64,000 nt of DNA from NCBI GenBank assembly GCA_963753245.1, contig CAVWBK010000002.1:124001-188000 (forward strand), read 5' to 3'. This stretch comes from VRUE01 sp963753245. GTDB taxonomy: Bacteria > Actinomycetota > Thermoleophilia > Solirubrobacterales > 70-9. Positions 44,068 through 51,786 of the stretch are shown here, one piece after another. A program made the translations under genes and the position numbers. Position 1 is the stretch's first letter. Each line of letters starts with the position of its first letter. The notes under the pieces were generated by a model. It worked only from the letters and a program-made list of their open reading frames with translations, ran no database searches and was not told the origin of the DNA.

Positions 44068-44787
44068 CTATGGAGCGCCGAGGAAGTTAGGCACGACCTT
44101 CTTCGCGAGGGCGTTCAGATTGTCGACCACGGGCTTTCCTTTGGCTTCCTCATCGAGCAGGCAGATCGCCCGATGGGCTGAGTGCTGCCACCAGCAGCCG
44201 ACTGCCGCGACGAGGCCCTTCGCGGGTCCGGTCGCTTCAACGACCATCCCGGCTCCGATGTAACCGTCGCCTTGAGGATTCAGCGGTTTTGCATGGCCAG
44301 AGACTTGCACCCACTGGAAGCGAGTCTTGAGGAAGTCGGAGGTGAGTTCATCGAATTCCTTTGTTTCCCATTCTCCGACGTTGGGGCTTTCGTCGTTCGG
44401 CGCCCAAGTGTCGACGCCGACCAGGGCGGCCGTGCCAGCCCTGGCCTTCTTGAAAGTCTTGGCGCGGTTGGCTGGCTTTTTCCCGCTCCACAACCCGACG
44501 CCGCACTCGGTATGGATGGCGCGCGGCAGTTCGGAGGGTTCCTCTTCGACGGTCTTTTCGAGGTTGCTGTGATCTCGTGTCAGCGCCGAATGGTGGAGGC
44601 CGAGCGTCTTTTGAACGAAGGCGAGTGAGACCGTCTCGCAGGCAGTTGACGTTTCGTCTGCTCGGGCGGCGGCCGGGACTGACGCGGCCAGGAGCAGGAA
44701 TGTTGCGGAAAGCCAGAGGGCTACGGCGCCCACGTGTCTCTTTGCGACCTTTCCGTCAATGGCATATTCGGTACCGGCAAGGAGCAC
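44068..44787 (-). CDS. Exported hypothetical protein
   Basis: The 239-residue protein begins at GTG 44787 with a longer n-region; a second GTG at 44733 is possible. The signal segment is VGAVALWLSATFLLLAASVPAAARA. The mature part begins STACETVSLAFVQKTLGLHH and contains HTECGVGLWSGKKPANRAKT, and later VAAVGCWWQHSAHRAICLLD, so four Cys in all. The outline (signal, CExV near the N-terminus, second Cys about 60 residues on, alpha/beta remainder) is shared with the protein at 60.9 kb, which suggests distant paralogues of a DUF3558-like or sensor-domain type. The function is unknown. Confidence 0.72.
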   Translation of the reverse strand: MLLAGTEYAIDGKVAKRHVGAVALWLSATFLLLAASVPAAARADETSTACETVSLAFVQKTLGLHHSALTRDHSNLEKTVEEEPSELPRAIHTECGVGLWSGKKPANRAKTFKKARAGTAALVGVDTWAPNDESPNVGEWETKEFDELTSDFLKTRFQWVQVSGHAKPLNPQGDGYIGAGMVVEATGPAKGLVAAVGCWWQHSAHRAICLLDEEAKGKPVVDNLNALAKKVVPNFLGAP

Positions 44788-44983
44788 GAGACAAAGAGGA
44801 TCTCATGCGAGCGGCGACTTTGCCAGAGAAAAGGACAAAAATCGGGCCCCGTCGAAGCTGGCTGGGGTGAGTGCGAGTAGAGCAATCCGCCGAATGCGAA
44901 AAGGGAATCACGGCACGGTCACCGATAAGGATCGGGGTATCTTTTATTCAGACTGGGTCCAGGACTGAGGAAAGGTTGCTTCC

Positions 44984-46768
44984 GTGCGAGCGTTTCGCCC
45001 CGTTGCTCTAGGCATCTTCTTGCTCCTCGTTTCCGCGGCCACAGCGCGGGCCACTGGAGGCTCGATTATGGCCTGGGGGTCCAACAACAGGGGCCAGGTC
45101 GGCAACGGCACAGCTACAACCAGCGGCTGCGACTGCGTCCCCTCGCCGGTCTCCGTTTCCGGGGTCTCGAGCGCGGCGCAGATCAGTGGTGGGGGGGAAG
45201 CGGCTCTGGCCCTGCTCGCCGACGGCAGCGTAGTTGGCTGGGGTGATGACACCTACGGTCAGATCGGCGACGGTGGAAGCGCGGAAAGCCTGGTCCCGAT
45301 CCCGGCCAGTAAGCTCCCGCACGACGTAGTCGCGATCGATGTCGGCGGCTCGCACAGTCTCGCTCTGTTGGCAAACGGGACCGTGCTCGCCTGGGGCGAC
45401 GACGCGGCGGGACAGCTCGGGGTGCCTCCCGGCGGCCTGGAAACCTGTTTCATCAACAGCTGTAGAAGAACGCCGGCGCCAGTTCCCGGGCTCTCCGGCG
45501 TGGTCGCGATCAGTACCTCGGAATCCTCCAACCTCGCGCTGCTCGCCGACGGAACGGTGATGGCTTGGGGTGATGACCGCTATGGGCAGGTCGGCGACGG
45601 CACGGGTATGGCCAGCGGCTGCCGATGCGTCCCTACCCCTGTTGCCGTGCCTGGGGTCAAGGGGGCGATGGCGATCTCCAGCGGCACCGAAGGTGGAGCC
45701 GCTCTGCTCGCCGACGGGAGCGTCAGAGACTGGGGTACCAACATCGAAGGTCAGATCGGTAACGGCACGATCGCCGCTGGCGGTTGCTACTGCGTGGGCC
45801 CGACCACCGTTTCCGGCCTAACGGGTGTCAAAGCACTGACCGGTGGAAGCCGGTTCCGCCTCGCCCTGCTCGCCGACGGGACGCTGCGCGGCTGGGGCGC
45901 GAACAACGTCGGCCAGCTTGGCCAAGGCTCAACCTCCGAAAGCGTCACGTTGCCGGCGCTGGCGGCGCCGTCGATCTCGGTCGGCGCCGTGTCAAGCGGT
46001 TTCTTCCACACGCTGGCGTTGCTCGACAGCGGCGCCGTCAGTTCCTGGGGCTACAACGAAAGCGGCCAGGTGGGGGACGGGACGACCACCGAGCGCAACG
46101 CTCCCCAAACCATCTCCGGCATCTCCGGCGCCAGCAGTGTCGCCGGCCGCGGCGGCACCTCCTACGCTCTTCTCGGCCCCTCCCAGACCCTGACCGTCGC
46201 CCTCGCCGGGTCAGGCTCCGGCAGCGTTGGCGCCAACGGCCTGCTCTGCCCCGGCACCTGCGTCGCCAAGTTTCCTCAGAGCCAAACCGAGATCCTGCGC
46301 GCCGAACCGGCCTCGGGCAACGGCTTTGCTGGTTTTTCCGGGCCCTGCACCAGCACCGGTCCCTGTCAGATCCGTCTCGACAGCGACCAGACCGTGACCG
46401 CCACCTTCGGCGTCCCCACCGGCACGGTGATCACCAGGGCGACAATTGTCGACAAGAAGAAGAAAGCCGGTTTCTCTTTTTCGGCACGTGGCGCGATCAC
46501 CGGTTTCGAATGCGAGCTGATCGGCCGACCGAAGAAGAAGGCAAGGAAGCCTGGCAAGAGCAAGGCCGCGGGATCGAGCAAGGCGAAGAACGGCGGCAAG
46601 AAAAAGGCGAAGCCGAAATTCGCCCAGTGTGTCTCTGGTAAGACCTACAAGCACCTAAAGCCAGGTCGCTATCGCTTTGAAGTCCGCGCCCTCGACATCC
46701 TGGGGGCGGATGCGCACCCGGCTCAGAAAAGGTTCAGCATCAGGAGCCCCAAGACTTCAAGGCGATAG
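44984..46768 (+). CDS. Secreted RCC1-repeat beta-propeller with C-terminal domain
   Basis: The 594-residue protein starts at GTG 44984 with GAGGAAAGG 8 bases upstream. The signal peptide is VALGIFLLLVSAATARA. Seven RCC1-type repeats fill residues 25-400, each with WGxNxxGQxGxG, for example IMAWGSNNRGQVGNGT, VVGWGDDTYGQIGDGG and LRGWGANNVGQLGQGS. Then a short beta domain follows (TLTVALAGSGSGSVGANGLL with paired Cys, PCTSTGPCQIRLDSDQTVTA). The last 110 residues are the FxCxL-type domain with a Lys-rich insert (GRPKKKARKPGKSKAAG, KAKNGGKKKAKPKFAQCVSG) and HLKPGRYRFEVRALDIL. It probably binds ligands at the cell surface. Confidence 0.88.
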   Translation: MRAFRPVALGIFLLLVSAATARATGGSIMAWGSNNRGQVGNGTATTSGCDCVPSPVSVSGVSSAAQISGGGEAALALLADGSVVGWGDDTYGQIGDGGSAESLVPIPASKLPHDVVAIDVGGSHSLALLANGTVLAWGDDAAGQLGVPPGGLETCFINSCRRTPAPVPGLSGVVAISTSESSNLALLADGTVMAWGDDRYGQVGDGTGMASGCRCVPTPVAVPGVKGAMAISSGTEGGAALLADGSVRDWGTNIEGQIGNGTIAAGGCYCVGPTTVSGLTGVKALTGGSRFRLALLADGTLRGWGANNVGQLGQGSTSESVTLPALAAPSISVGAVSSGFFHTLALLDSGAVSSWGYNESGQVGDGTTTERNAPQTISGISGASSVAGRGGTSYALLGPSQTLTVALAGSGSGSVGANGLLCPGTCVAKFPQSQTEILRAEPASGNGFAGFSGPCTSTGPCQIRLDSDQTVTATFGVPTGTVITRATIVDKKKKAGFSFSARGAITGFECELIGRPKKKARKPGKSKAAGSSKAKNGGKKKAKPKFAQCVSGKTYKHLKPGRYRFEVRALDILGADAHPAQKRFSIRSPKTSRR

Positions 46769-46960
46769 GCGGCCGAACGGCGGGAAGTCGAATAGCCGAT
46801 TGATGTGTGTGTGGAGGCCAATACGAGCATGACGGCGCCCAAGCGGTCACCCAGCGCCGCGCCCATCACAGCAGGCCGGGCAGGCGAGGTTGAGGCACTG
46901 ACTGTCCACTCGGGGTTTTGGAGTGCTTCGAGTTCGATCGGGCGGACGGTCGGTGTCAAC

Positions 46961-47005
46961 GCCGGTTTAAAACTGACCCCTTTTGGCCGGTTTAAAACTG
47001 ACCCC
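46961..47005. repeat. Tandem 20-base repeat like an IS21-family terminus
   Basis: GCCGGTTTAAAACTGACCCC occurs twice (46961-46980 and 46986-47005) separated by TTTTG. Such paired repeats are typical of the multiple terminal repeats of IS21-family elements. No istA or istB gene is present, so this is a solo end or the scar of a lost element. Confidence 0.5.
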
Positions 47006-47059
47006 CCTGCGAGGAGGCCGCTTCGGGCCTGCGATGAGTGAGCCCCTTCGGCCCCCTCG

Positions 47060-47141
47060 AGTCAGGCGCCTGGCGGAGACTCATGAGTCGGTCTCGTCCC
47101 TAAGACGGGTACCGCGTCATCGAGAGTTCGAATGAGTGCCT
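47060..47141 (+). tRNA. tRNA-like sequence, probably non-functional
   Basis: A candidate anticodon hairpin CTCGT-CCCTAAG-ACGGG (loop reading CTA at the anticodon position, but C33 instead of T33) is followed by a T-arm-like GAGAGTTCGAATGAGTG and CCTCA. The T stem does not pair well and the acceptor is unclear. A terminator-like hairpin follows directly. I treat it as a decayed tRNA. Confidence 0.22.
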
Positions 47142-47149
47142 CAAGAGCC

Positions 47150-47180
47150 GGAAGCCCGCTTCTCGGGCGGGCTTCCGTTT
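47150..47180 (+). terminator. Rho-independent terminator-like hairpin
   Basis: GGAAGCCCG (47150-47158) pairs with CGGGCTTCC (47168-47176), followed by GTTTA. It lies after the tRNA-like sequence and directly before a tRNA 3'-half repeat. Confidence 0.55.
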
Positions 47181-47229
47181 ATCGGGGCGCCTGGATCTGA
47201 ACCAGCGACCGCTCGGCCCCCAGCCGGCT
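47181..47229 (-). repeat. tRNA 3'-half repeat, copy 1
   Basis: The minus strand reads CCGGC at the anticodon-stem side, GGGGGCCGAGCGG as variable arm, then the T arm GTCGCTGG-TTCAGAT-CCAG and an acceptor end GCGCCCCGA. There is no 5' tRNA half. It is followed on the plus side by GCCGCGTCCC-type sequence, but no clear palindrome copy. Confidence 0.7.
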
Positions 47230-47382
47230 TACGGGCCCAGACATATGGGTGCCGCCGCGTCCCATCCGGAAAGTGCGATCACGAGGAGGGGTCCCTACGT
47301 GCGCTGGCCTGCGCCTCAGGACCGTTGCCGTCGGACGGTCCCCTCCAAGCTATCCTTGCCGTCTGAACAGCGAAGGCAGTCC

Positions 47383-49545
47383 ATGAGCGGCGTAGGCGCC
47401 CGTTTTGCGCTGATTGCCACGTATTGCGCAGTCACCCTGGCGCTTCTGACCGGGAGCGCTGGCGCCGCCACTTTCACTGCGGCCTGCACCGGCTCCACTG
47501 GCGACCCGGCCTCTCTGGTGTCGGCGATAAACCAGGCCAACCTGATCGCCGGCGCAAACACCGTGCAGCTCGGCAGCGGCTGCACCTACGCCGTGACCAC
47601 GATCGACAACCATTGGTACGGGCCAAACGGTCTGCCGCCGATCGCCGCTGACATCACGATCGAAGGTAATGGCGCGACGATCGCCCGTAAAGCCTCAGCT
47701 CCCTTCCGTCTCTTTTTCGTCGGCGCGGATCCCGCAAATCCGAACACCCTCAACTACGTTTCGCCAGGCGCGGGGAAGCTGACCGTGCGCGACCTGACGC
47801 TCAGCGGCGGTTTCGCCCGTGGCGGCGATTCCTTCGGGGGCGGCGGCGGCGCCGCGATGGGCGGGGCGATATTCAGTCAGGGGACCGTCGTCATCGAAGC
47901 CAGCACCGTGAGCGGGAACCTGGCCGAAGGCGGATACGCGGACGACTCGTTCTCAGGAAACGGCGGCGGGGGTATGGGCGAAAGCTCTCCCCACGAAAGC
48001 GAGAGAGGCGGTGGCTTCGGTCCCGGTGCCTTCGGCGGCGGCACCGGCGGTGCGGGCGGCCAAGACGCCGGTGGTGGCGGCGGCGCCGGCTTCGCGGTTG
48101 GCGAGAACGGAGCTGCTGCGAACTGCTGCCCGGAGAGCGCCGGCGGCCTCGGAGGCGGCCCGGTCACGGGTCTGGGCGGCGTCGGAGCCACCAGCGCCGG
48201 GGGCTCGGGTGGCGATGGTAGCGGTGGCGGTGGGATCAGCTTCGGCGTCGCCAGCGACGACACGGGGGGCGGGTTCGGACAGGGCGGACAGGGGACTGGG
48301 GCTGGCGGCGCGGGCGGGGGGGTCGGAGGCGGCGGGGGCGCCGGCACCGATTCCGGCGGCGGCGGCGGCTTCGGCGGCGGCGGCGGCTTTTCCGGCAACG
48401 ACATCGGCGGCGCATCCGGGGGCTTCGGAGGGGGAGGGGGAGGGGGCAAAAATGGGCACGGGAGCCCAGGATTCGGAGGCGGGACGCCGATCGGTGAAAG
48501 CGGCGGGGGCGGTGCCGGCATGGGCGGCGCGATCTTCAACATGCAGGGCACGTTGCGGATCGACGATTCGACGATCGTGGGCAATACGGCAATCGGTGGA
48601 TCGGACGCCGTGACCGACCACGGCAAGGGGATCGGCGGTGCGGTGTTTAACCTCAACGGTTCCTTCAGCGCGACCGGCTCGACCTTCGCCGACAATACCG
48701 CGGCTTACCTCGCGGCCCAGATCTTCAACCTCGTCTATGACAGCCACGCCGTGCGCACGGCTCAGACGACCCTGCGCGACACGATCGTCTCCGGAGGCGT
48801 CGGGCCGACCGATCTCGCCTCGGTCAAAACCGCCTCAATCTCTCCCTCCCCACTGGGGAGCGCCAACGCCGACGTTTCCCAATTCGACATGGTCCAGCGG
48901 CTCGCCAGCTCGGTGGTAAACGAAATGGGGACGGTCACCGGCAATCCGTCGAACGCCGATCCGCTGCTCGGCTCGCTGCAGGACAACGGAGGGGGCACGG
49001 AGACGATGGCACCCGCCAGCGGCAGCCCTGCGCTCGATGCCGGCTCGGCGTTTGGTCTGAGCACCGACCAGCGAGGTCTTCCGAGGCCGTGCGATTTCGC
49101 CTCGCTCCCAAATCCCGGTGACGGCTCGGACATCGGCGCCGTCGAGGCGCAGACGACTCCATGTGTTCAGCCATCGCTTCAGCCAACGCCTGCGGCATTC
49201 GGCTCGCAGACGTTCGTCACCTTGAAGTTGAAAGCGAAGCGGATAAGGCCCGGGCCGCTCCCCGTCGTCGTTTCCAACGGGAACTCGTTTGCGGTGAGCG
49301 GGGAGCTATCGGGTCGATCGTCGGGACGAAGCGGGACGAAGCAAAAGAAGCAATTCGCCCTTCAAGATGCGCCGTTGAGCCTTGCCGCGGACGCGACGCA
49401 GATCGCAAAATTGAAGCTTCCGAGCAAGCTCATCAAGCTCTTCAAACACACCGGCAAGTTGTCACTGAACCTGAGTGCGGTCGTCAACGATCCGGCCGGT
49501 AACAACCGGACGGTTACGGCCAGGGTTTCAGCAAAGCTGAAGTAG
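47383..49545 (+). CDS. Secreted Gly-rich beta-helix protein with choice-of-anchor Q domain
   Basis: The 720-residue protein starts at ATG 47383 with a signal peptide (FALIATYCAVTLALLTGSAGA). The N-terminal part (residues 25-180) is beta-helical: ASLVSAINQANLIAGANTVQ, DITIEGNGATIARK and KLTVRDLTLSGGFARGGDSF. Residues 185-375 are almost pure Gly/Ala repeats (GGGFGPGAFGGGTGGAGGQD type). Beta-helix turns return (IDDSTIVGNTAIGG, FSATGSTFADNTAAYLAAQI), then the anchor-Q region SLQDNGGGTETMAPASGSPA and RGLPRPCDFASLPNPGDGSD. The last 110 residues form the basic C-terminal domain with LIKLFKHTGKLSLNLSAVVN. It is a surface-exposed candidate adhesin or matrix protein. Confidence 0.88.
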   Translation: MSGVGARFALIATYCAVTLALLTGSAGAATFTAACTGSTGDPASLVSAINQANLIAGANTVQLGSGCTYAVTTIDNHWYGPNGLPPIAADITIEGNGATIARKASAPFRLFFVGADPANPNTLNYVSPGAGKLTVRDLTLSGGFARGGDSFGGGGGAAMGGAIFSQGTVVIEASTVSGNLAEGGYADDSFSGNGGGGMGESSPHESERGGGFGPGAFGGGTGGAGGQDAGGGGGAGFAVGENGAAANCCPESAGGLGGGPVTGLGGVGATSAGGSGGDGSGGGGISFGVASDDTGGGFGQGGQGTGAGGAGGGVGGGGGAGTDSGGGGGFGGGGGFSGNDIGGASGGFGGGGGGGKNGHGSPGFGGGTPIGESGGGGAGMGGAIFNMQGTLRIDDSTIVGNTAIGGSDAVTDHGKGIGGAVFNLNGSFSATGSTFADNTAAYLAAQIFNLVYDSHAVRTAQTTLRDTIVSGGVGPTDLASVKTASISPSPLGSANADVSQFDMVQRLASSVVNEMGTVTGNPSNADPLLGSLQDNGGGTETMAPASGSPALDAGSAFGLSTDQRGLPRPCDFASLPNPGDGSDIGAVEAQTTPCVQPSLQPTPAAFGSQTFVTLKLKAKRIRPGPLPVVVSNGNSFAVSGELSGRSSGRSGTKQKKQFALQDAPLSLAADATQIAKLKLPSKLIKLFKHTGKLSLNLSAVVNDPAGNNRTVTARVSAKLK

Positions 49546-49601
49546 GTACTGGGAGGTCTGCCGGCCGACCCCCCCCGAGTTCTCCGTCGAGTCGATCTAG
49601 G

Positions 49602-49625
49602 GATCGGGGCGACTGGTTAAAACAG
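49602..49625 (-). repeat. Partial tRNA 3'-end repeat
   Basis: GATCGGGGCGACTGG at 49602-49616 is identical to the start of the tRNA 3'-half repeats at 51.1 and 61.7 kb, after which similarity breaks down (TTAAAACAGGG). It is probably a truncated copy. Confidence 0.35.
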
Positions 49626-49703
49626 GGACGGGGAGTGGGCTTGCGGCCGCCTTGCGTCACTCATACGTAACTTCCGAGGCCTAAGGTCGCGGCGAAAACC
49701 AGT

Positions 49704-49907
49704 TCAGAGTCCGCCCCAAAGCATCAGATTTGCTGTCCAATAGAGCATCAGAATGACGCCGGAAATTGCAAAGCCAAAGAAAACGGCAAGGTCGGCTAGA
49801 AGCGATTGAGCTTGACCCTGGATGACGGCAGCAAGAGTGAAGGCCACGATGGCCACAAGCAGAGCGAGAATTAGCTTTGTGCGTCGCTCTATACGTCTGA
49901 TGCGTAT
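49704..49907 (-). CDS. Small two-helix membrane protein
   Basis: About 67 residues: a basic N-terminus (RIRRIERRTK) and two hydrophobic helices (LILALLVAIVAFTLAAVI and LAVFFGFAISGVILMLYW) ending LMLWGGL. No ATG, GTG or TTG lies in a suitable place. AAGGAG stands 8 bases before an ATA codon at 49907, so a rare ATA start is possible; otherwise the gene has lost its start. It lies beside an inverted repeat and a decayed recombinase. The function is unknown. Confidence 0.4.
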   Translation of the reverse strand: MRIRRIERRTKLILALLVAIVAFTLAAVIQGQAQSLLADLAVFFGFAISGVILMLYWTANLMLWGGL

Positions 49908-50090
49908 CCGGTTCGCTCCTTGAGCACTCGGGGGGGCAGGTGGTCGAGATATCGCAGCACAACCTCCTGGCTGGCGATCTCCGTGCCGTTGCGCGCTCAG
50001 CTCGCGAGAATCTTCTCGGAGCGGCGCCCAATGGCCGGAGGCCCGGCCCGAAGGAGTCAACCGGATACGCATCATACGTCTAAAGGCTAT
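49888..50090. repeat. Imperfect inverted repeat pair, about 130 bases apart
   Basis: CAACCGGATACGCATCATAC on the plus strand near 50061-50080 is mirrored by GAACCGGATACGCATCAGAC on the minus strand near 49897-49916; similarity extends some ten bases each way. Each arm is about 30 bases. The interval between them carries no gene. Confidence 0.5.
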
Positions 50091-50109
50091 GCCATTGCCG
50101 CAGCTTGGG

Positions 50110-50470
50110 CGAGTGGTTTGTGATGCTGTGTCAACCTCATCGAGAGCGCCGAACTCGCCGCGTCCGTAGACGTTCGAGAGCCTTCGACGCCCTCGATATC
50201 CCAGCCGGCTTGCGTCGCGATTACTCTTGGCTCCAATCCAGCTTGGTCCACATGTGGTGGGCACCATAGTGCTTGGTCGCATGATAGGAGTCGAACTCCA
50301 GGGAGGGGCGAGCCTGCACGATGCTCCAGTAGTTGGAGAGGGTCGGCGCCGAGAGCGCGCGGCCGGTTTTCGAGCGGAAGACCAACGGCCCGTCGCGGTC
50401 CAGCTCCAGGATCGCATCGGTTTCTGGGCGAGTCAGCCAATCGGTGGGTCGATTTTTGAAACACTGGCCC
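50110..50470 (-). pseudogene. Decayed tyrosine recombinase (phage integrase) C-terminal part
   Basis: One minus frame reads ETDAILELDRDGPLVFRSKT, GRALSAPTLSNYWSIVQARP and YHATKHYGAHHMWTKLDWSQ. The sense then moves to RVIATQAGWDIEGVEG in a second frame and LSNVYGRGEFGALDEVD in a third. These correspond to the C-terminal catalytic half of tyrosine recombinases, where HxTKHYGA replaces the usual HxLRHxxA, QAGW stands for the QLGH region and VYGHxDxGALxEVD carries the Tyr nucleophile. At least two frameshifts are present and the N-terminal half is absent. Confidence 0.55.
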
Positions 50471-50471
50471 G

Positions 50472-51074
50472 GTGAGGCCCAGGTATCTAGTCATCGCCGG
50501 AGTGGTTCTATTGGCCGGTGCAGTCACGGCCGGATCTGTACTGGCAGCCCCCGGTCAGACCACGCAGCGGATATTCCGGCTCAGCAACCCTCATAGCCAC
50601 GGCGACCGGAACCTGACGATCGTGGAATTCCTCGCCAACCGCCGCGTCAAAGATGGACGGACGATCTCGATTCCGGCCGACAACGTGTTCGGGGTCGAAG
50701 GAGTGGAACACGCGGATCTAATCGTCGAGCTTCAACTCTCCTGCGATCCTGTGCCCGAATTCGGGCCCGAACGACTGGTGGCCACCCGGGTCTATTACAT
50801 TGTCCGAGAGTCTCAAGGATTCGGGGAAATTCGCGTCAGGGCCAACAAGTTCCATTTGCGGACGGCCGCCTTCGATGGAGTCTCTAGTGAAGGTCATTTG
50901 ATCTTCTCGGGGACATTCAGCCACGGCGGCAACCGCGTGGCGGGATCGATCTCCGCTGACGTTCCGCACTTAACGAACGAAGGAATCACTCTCAACAATT
51001 GCCAAACCGATCCCGGCGGAAAGCTGGCCAAGCTCGGTAAGCCACTGCGCTTTCATATTCTCGCCACGGTTTAG
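50472..51074 (+). CDS. Secreted hypothetical protein
   Basis: The 200-residue protein starts at GTG 50472 with a short signal peptide (YLVIAGVVLLAGAVTAGSVLAA). The mature part is beta-rich: TQRIFRLSNPHSHGDRNLTI, ADLIVELQLSCDPVPEFGPE and GHLIFSGTFSHGGNRVAGSI, with two Cys. Its outline (signal peptide, about 170 residues, beta-barrel-like) suits a lipocalin- or allene-oxide-cyclase-like exported barrel, but I do not claim a family. It lies between the decayed recombinase and tRNA 3'-half repeat copy 2, so it could be cargo of a former element. Confidence 0.72.
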   Translation: MRPRYLVIAGVVLLAGAVTAGSVLAAPGQTTQRIFRLSNPHSHGDRNLTIVEFLANRRVKDGRTISIPADNVFGVEGVEHADLIVELQLSCDPVPEFGPERLVATRVYYIVRESQGFGEIRVRANKFHLRTAAFDGVSSEGHLIFSGTFSHGGNRVAGSISADVPHLTNEGITLNNCQTDPGGKLAKLGKPLRFHILATV

Positions 51075-51103
51075 TCGTTCGCCCCACGCGCTCAACGCTC
51101 TGC

Positions 51104-51151
51104 ATCGGGGCGACTGGATTTGAACCAGCGACCGCGCGGCCCTCAGCCGGC
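51104..51151 (-). repeat. tRNA 3'-half repeat, copy 2
   Basis: Minus-strand T arm GTCGCTGG-TTCAAAT-CCAGTCGCC with acceptor end CGATG. The variable-arm part reads AGGGCCGCGCGG. It is followed on the plus side by GTCCCC-rich sequence and the GGTACC palindrome at 51223. Confidence 0.75.
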
Positions 51152-51222
51152 TCAACGTTGCGTCCCCCGTGTCTCCGTCGTCCCCGCGTCAGGACGGTCT
51201 GGACGTATAGTGCGGTGCATCC

Positions 51223-51239
51223 GGTACCGAAGCGGTACC
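51223..51239. repeat. GGTACC palindrome beside repeat copy 2
   Basis: GGTACCGAAGCGGTACC, an interrupted palindrome about 72 bases beyond the tRNA 3'-half repeat. The same sequence with one change (GGTACCAAAGCGGTACC) lies at 61824. Confidence 0.7.
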
Positions 51240-51259
51240 ACGAGGAGCGTTCGGCTGCG

Positions 51260-51720
51260 CTAGGGCGTCAGCGTTACTTTCACCTTCGAACCCGGCGCCA
51301 ACACCTTGCCCGGCTCCGCGCTCTGGCTCTTGACCTTGCCGGTCTTCGAGGTCATGCCGTTGAGCTCCTTGACCCTGCCGAGTTTGCAGTCGGCTGCCTT
51401 CAGCTTCTTCCCGGTGAGCTTCGGAACGATGCATTTACCGACAGGCACCACGGGTGCCGCCTGATAGGAAAACGTTTGGCCGGAGGCGGCGGTCCCGGCG
51501 GCTGTGGTCACTCAGACGCTCACGACGCCCGAAGCGGAGGGCGGCGCGATCGCGGTGATCGCATCTTCAGAGTTGACGGTGAGTTCGTCGCTGGGGTCGC
51601 GCCGAACCGGACCGCAGTCGCATTCTCGAACTCCGAACCGCTAGGCACAGGGATCTGGCCCTGCTCCGCCACATCACCGAAGCCCTTACCAGGGCCGAAC
51701 GATCGCAGGCGCCACTCTCG
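51260..51720 (-). pseudogene. Decayed TIG plus PASTA secreted protein gene
   Basis: A TIG-like portion (PVPSGSEFENATAVRFGATP) lies in one frame near 51.6 kb, and after a frameshift the C-terminal frame reads TTAAGTAASGQTFSYQAAPV, then a PASTA domain CIVPKLTGKKLKAADCKLGR and VKSQSAEPGKVLAPGSKVKV up to a stop at 51260. The 5' end with the signal peptide is missing. The PASTA part closely parallels that of the pseudogene at 25.0 kb (VPKLKGKKLKATKTKLKSAD). Confidence 0.5.
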
Positions 51721-51786
51721 TCGGGCGTCTTCGTGTCTCGAAGAAGTTTGCCTCGGCCCATCCGGCCCTCGGTTACGGTTTCGCGC

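Noticed and set aside
47877..48695. Long Pro-rich minus-strand frame (about 270 residues) opposite the Gly-rich protein
   Set aside because: It is the antisense image of Gly codon repeats and has no start signal or domain; the plus-strand gene has a signal peptide and anchor-Q domain.
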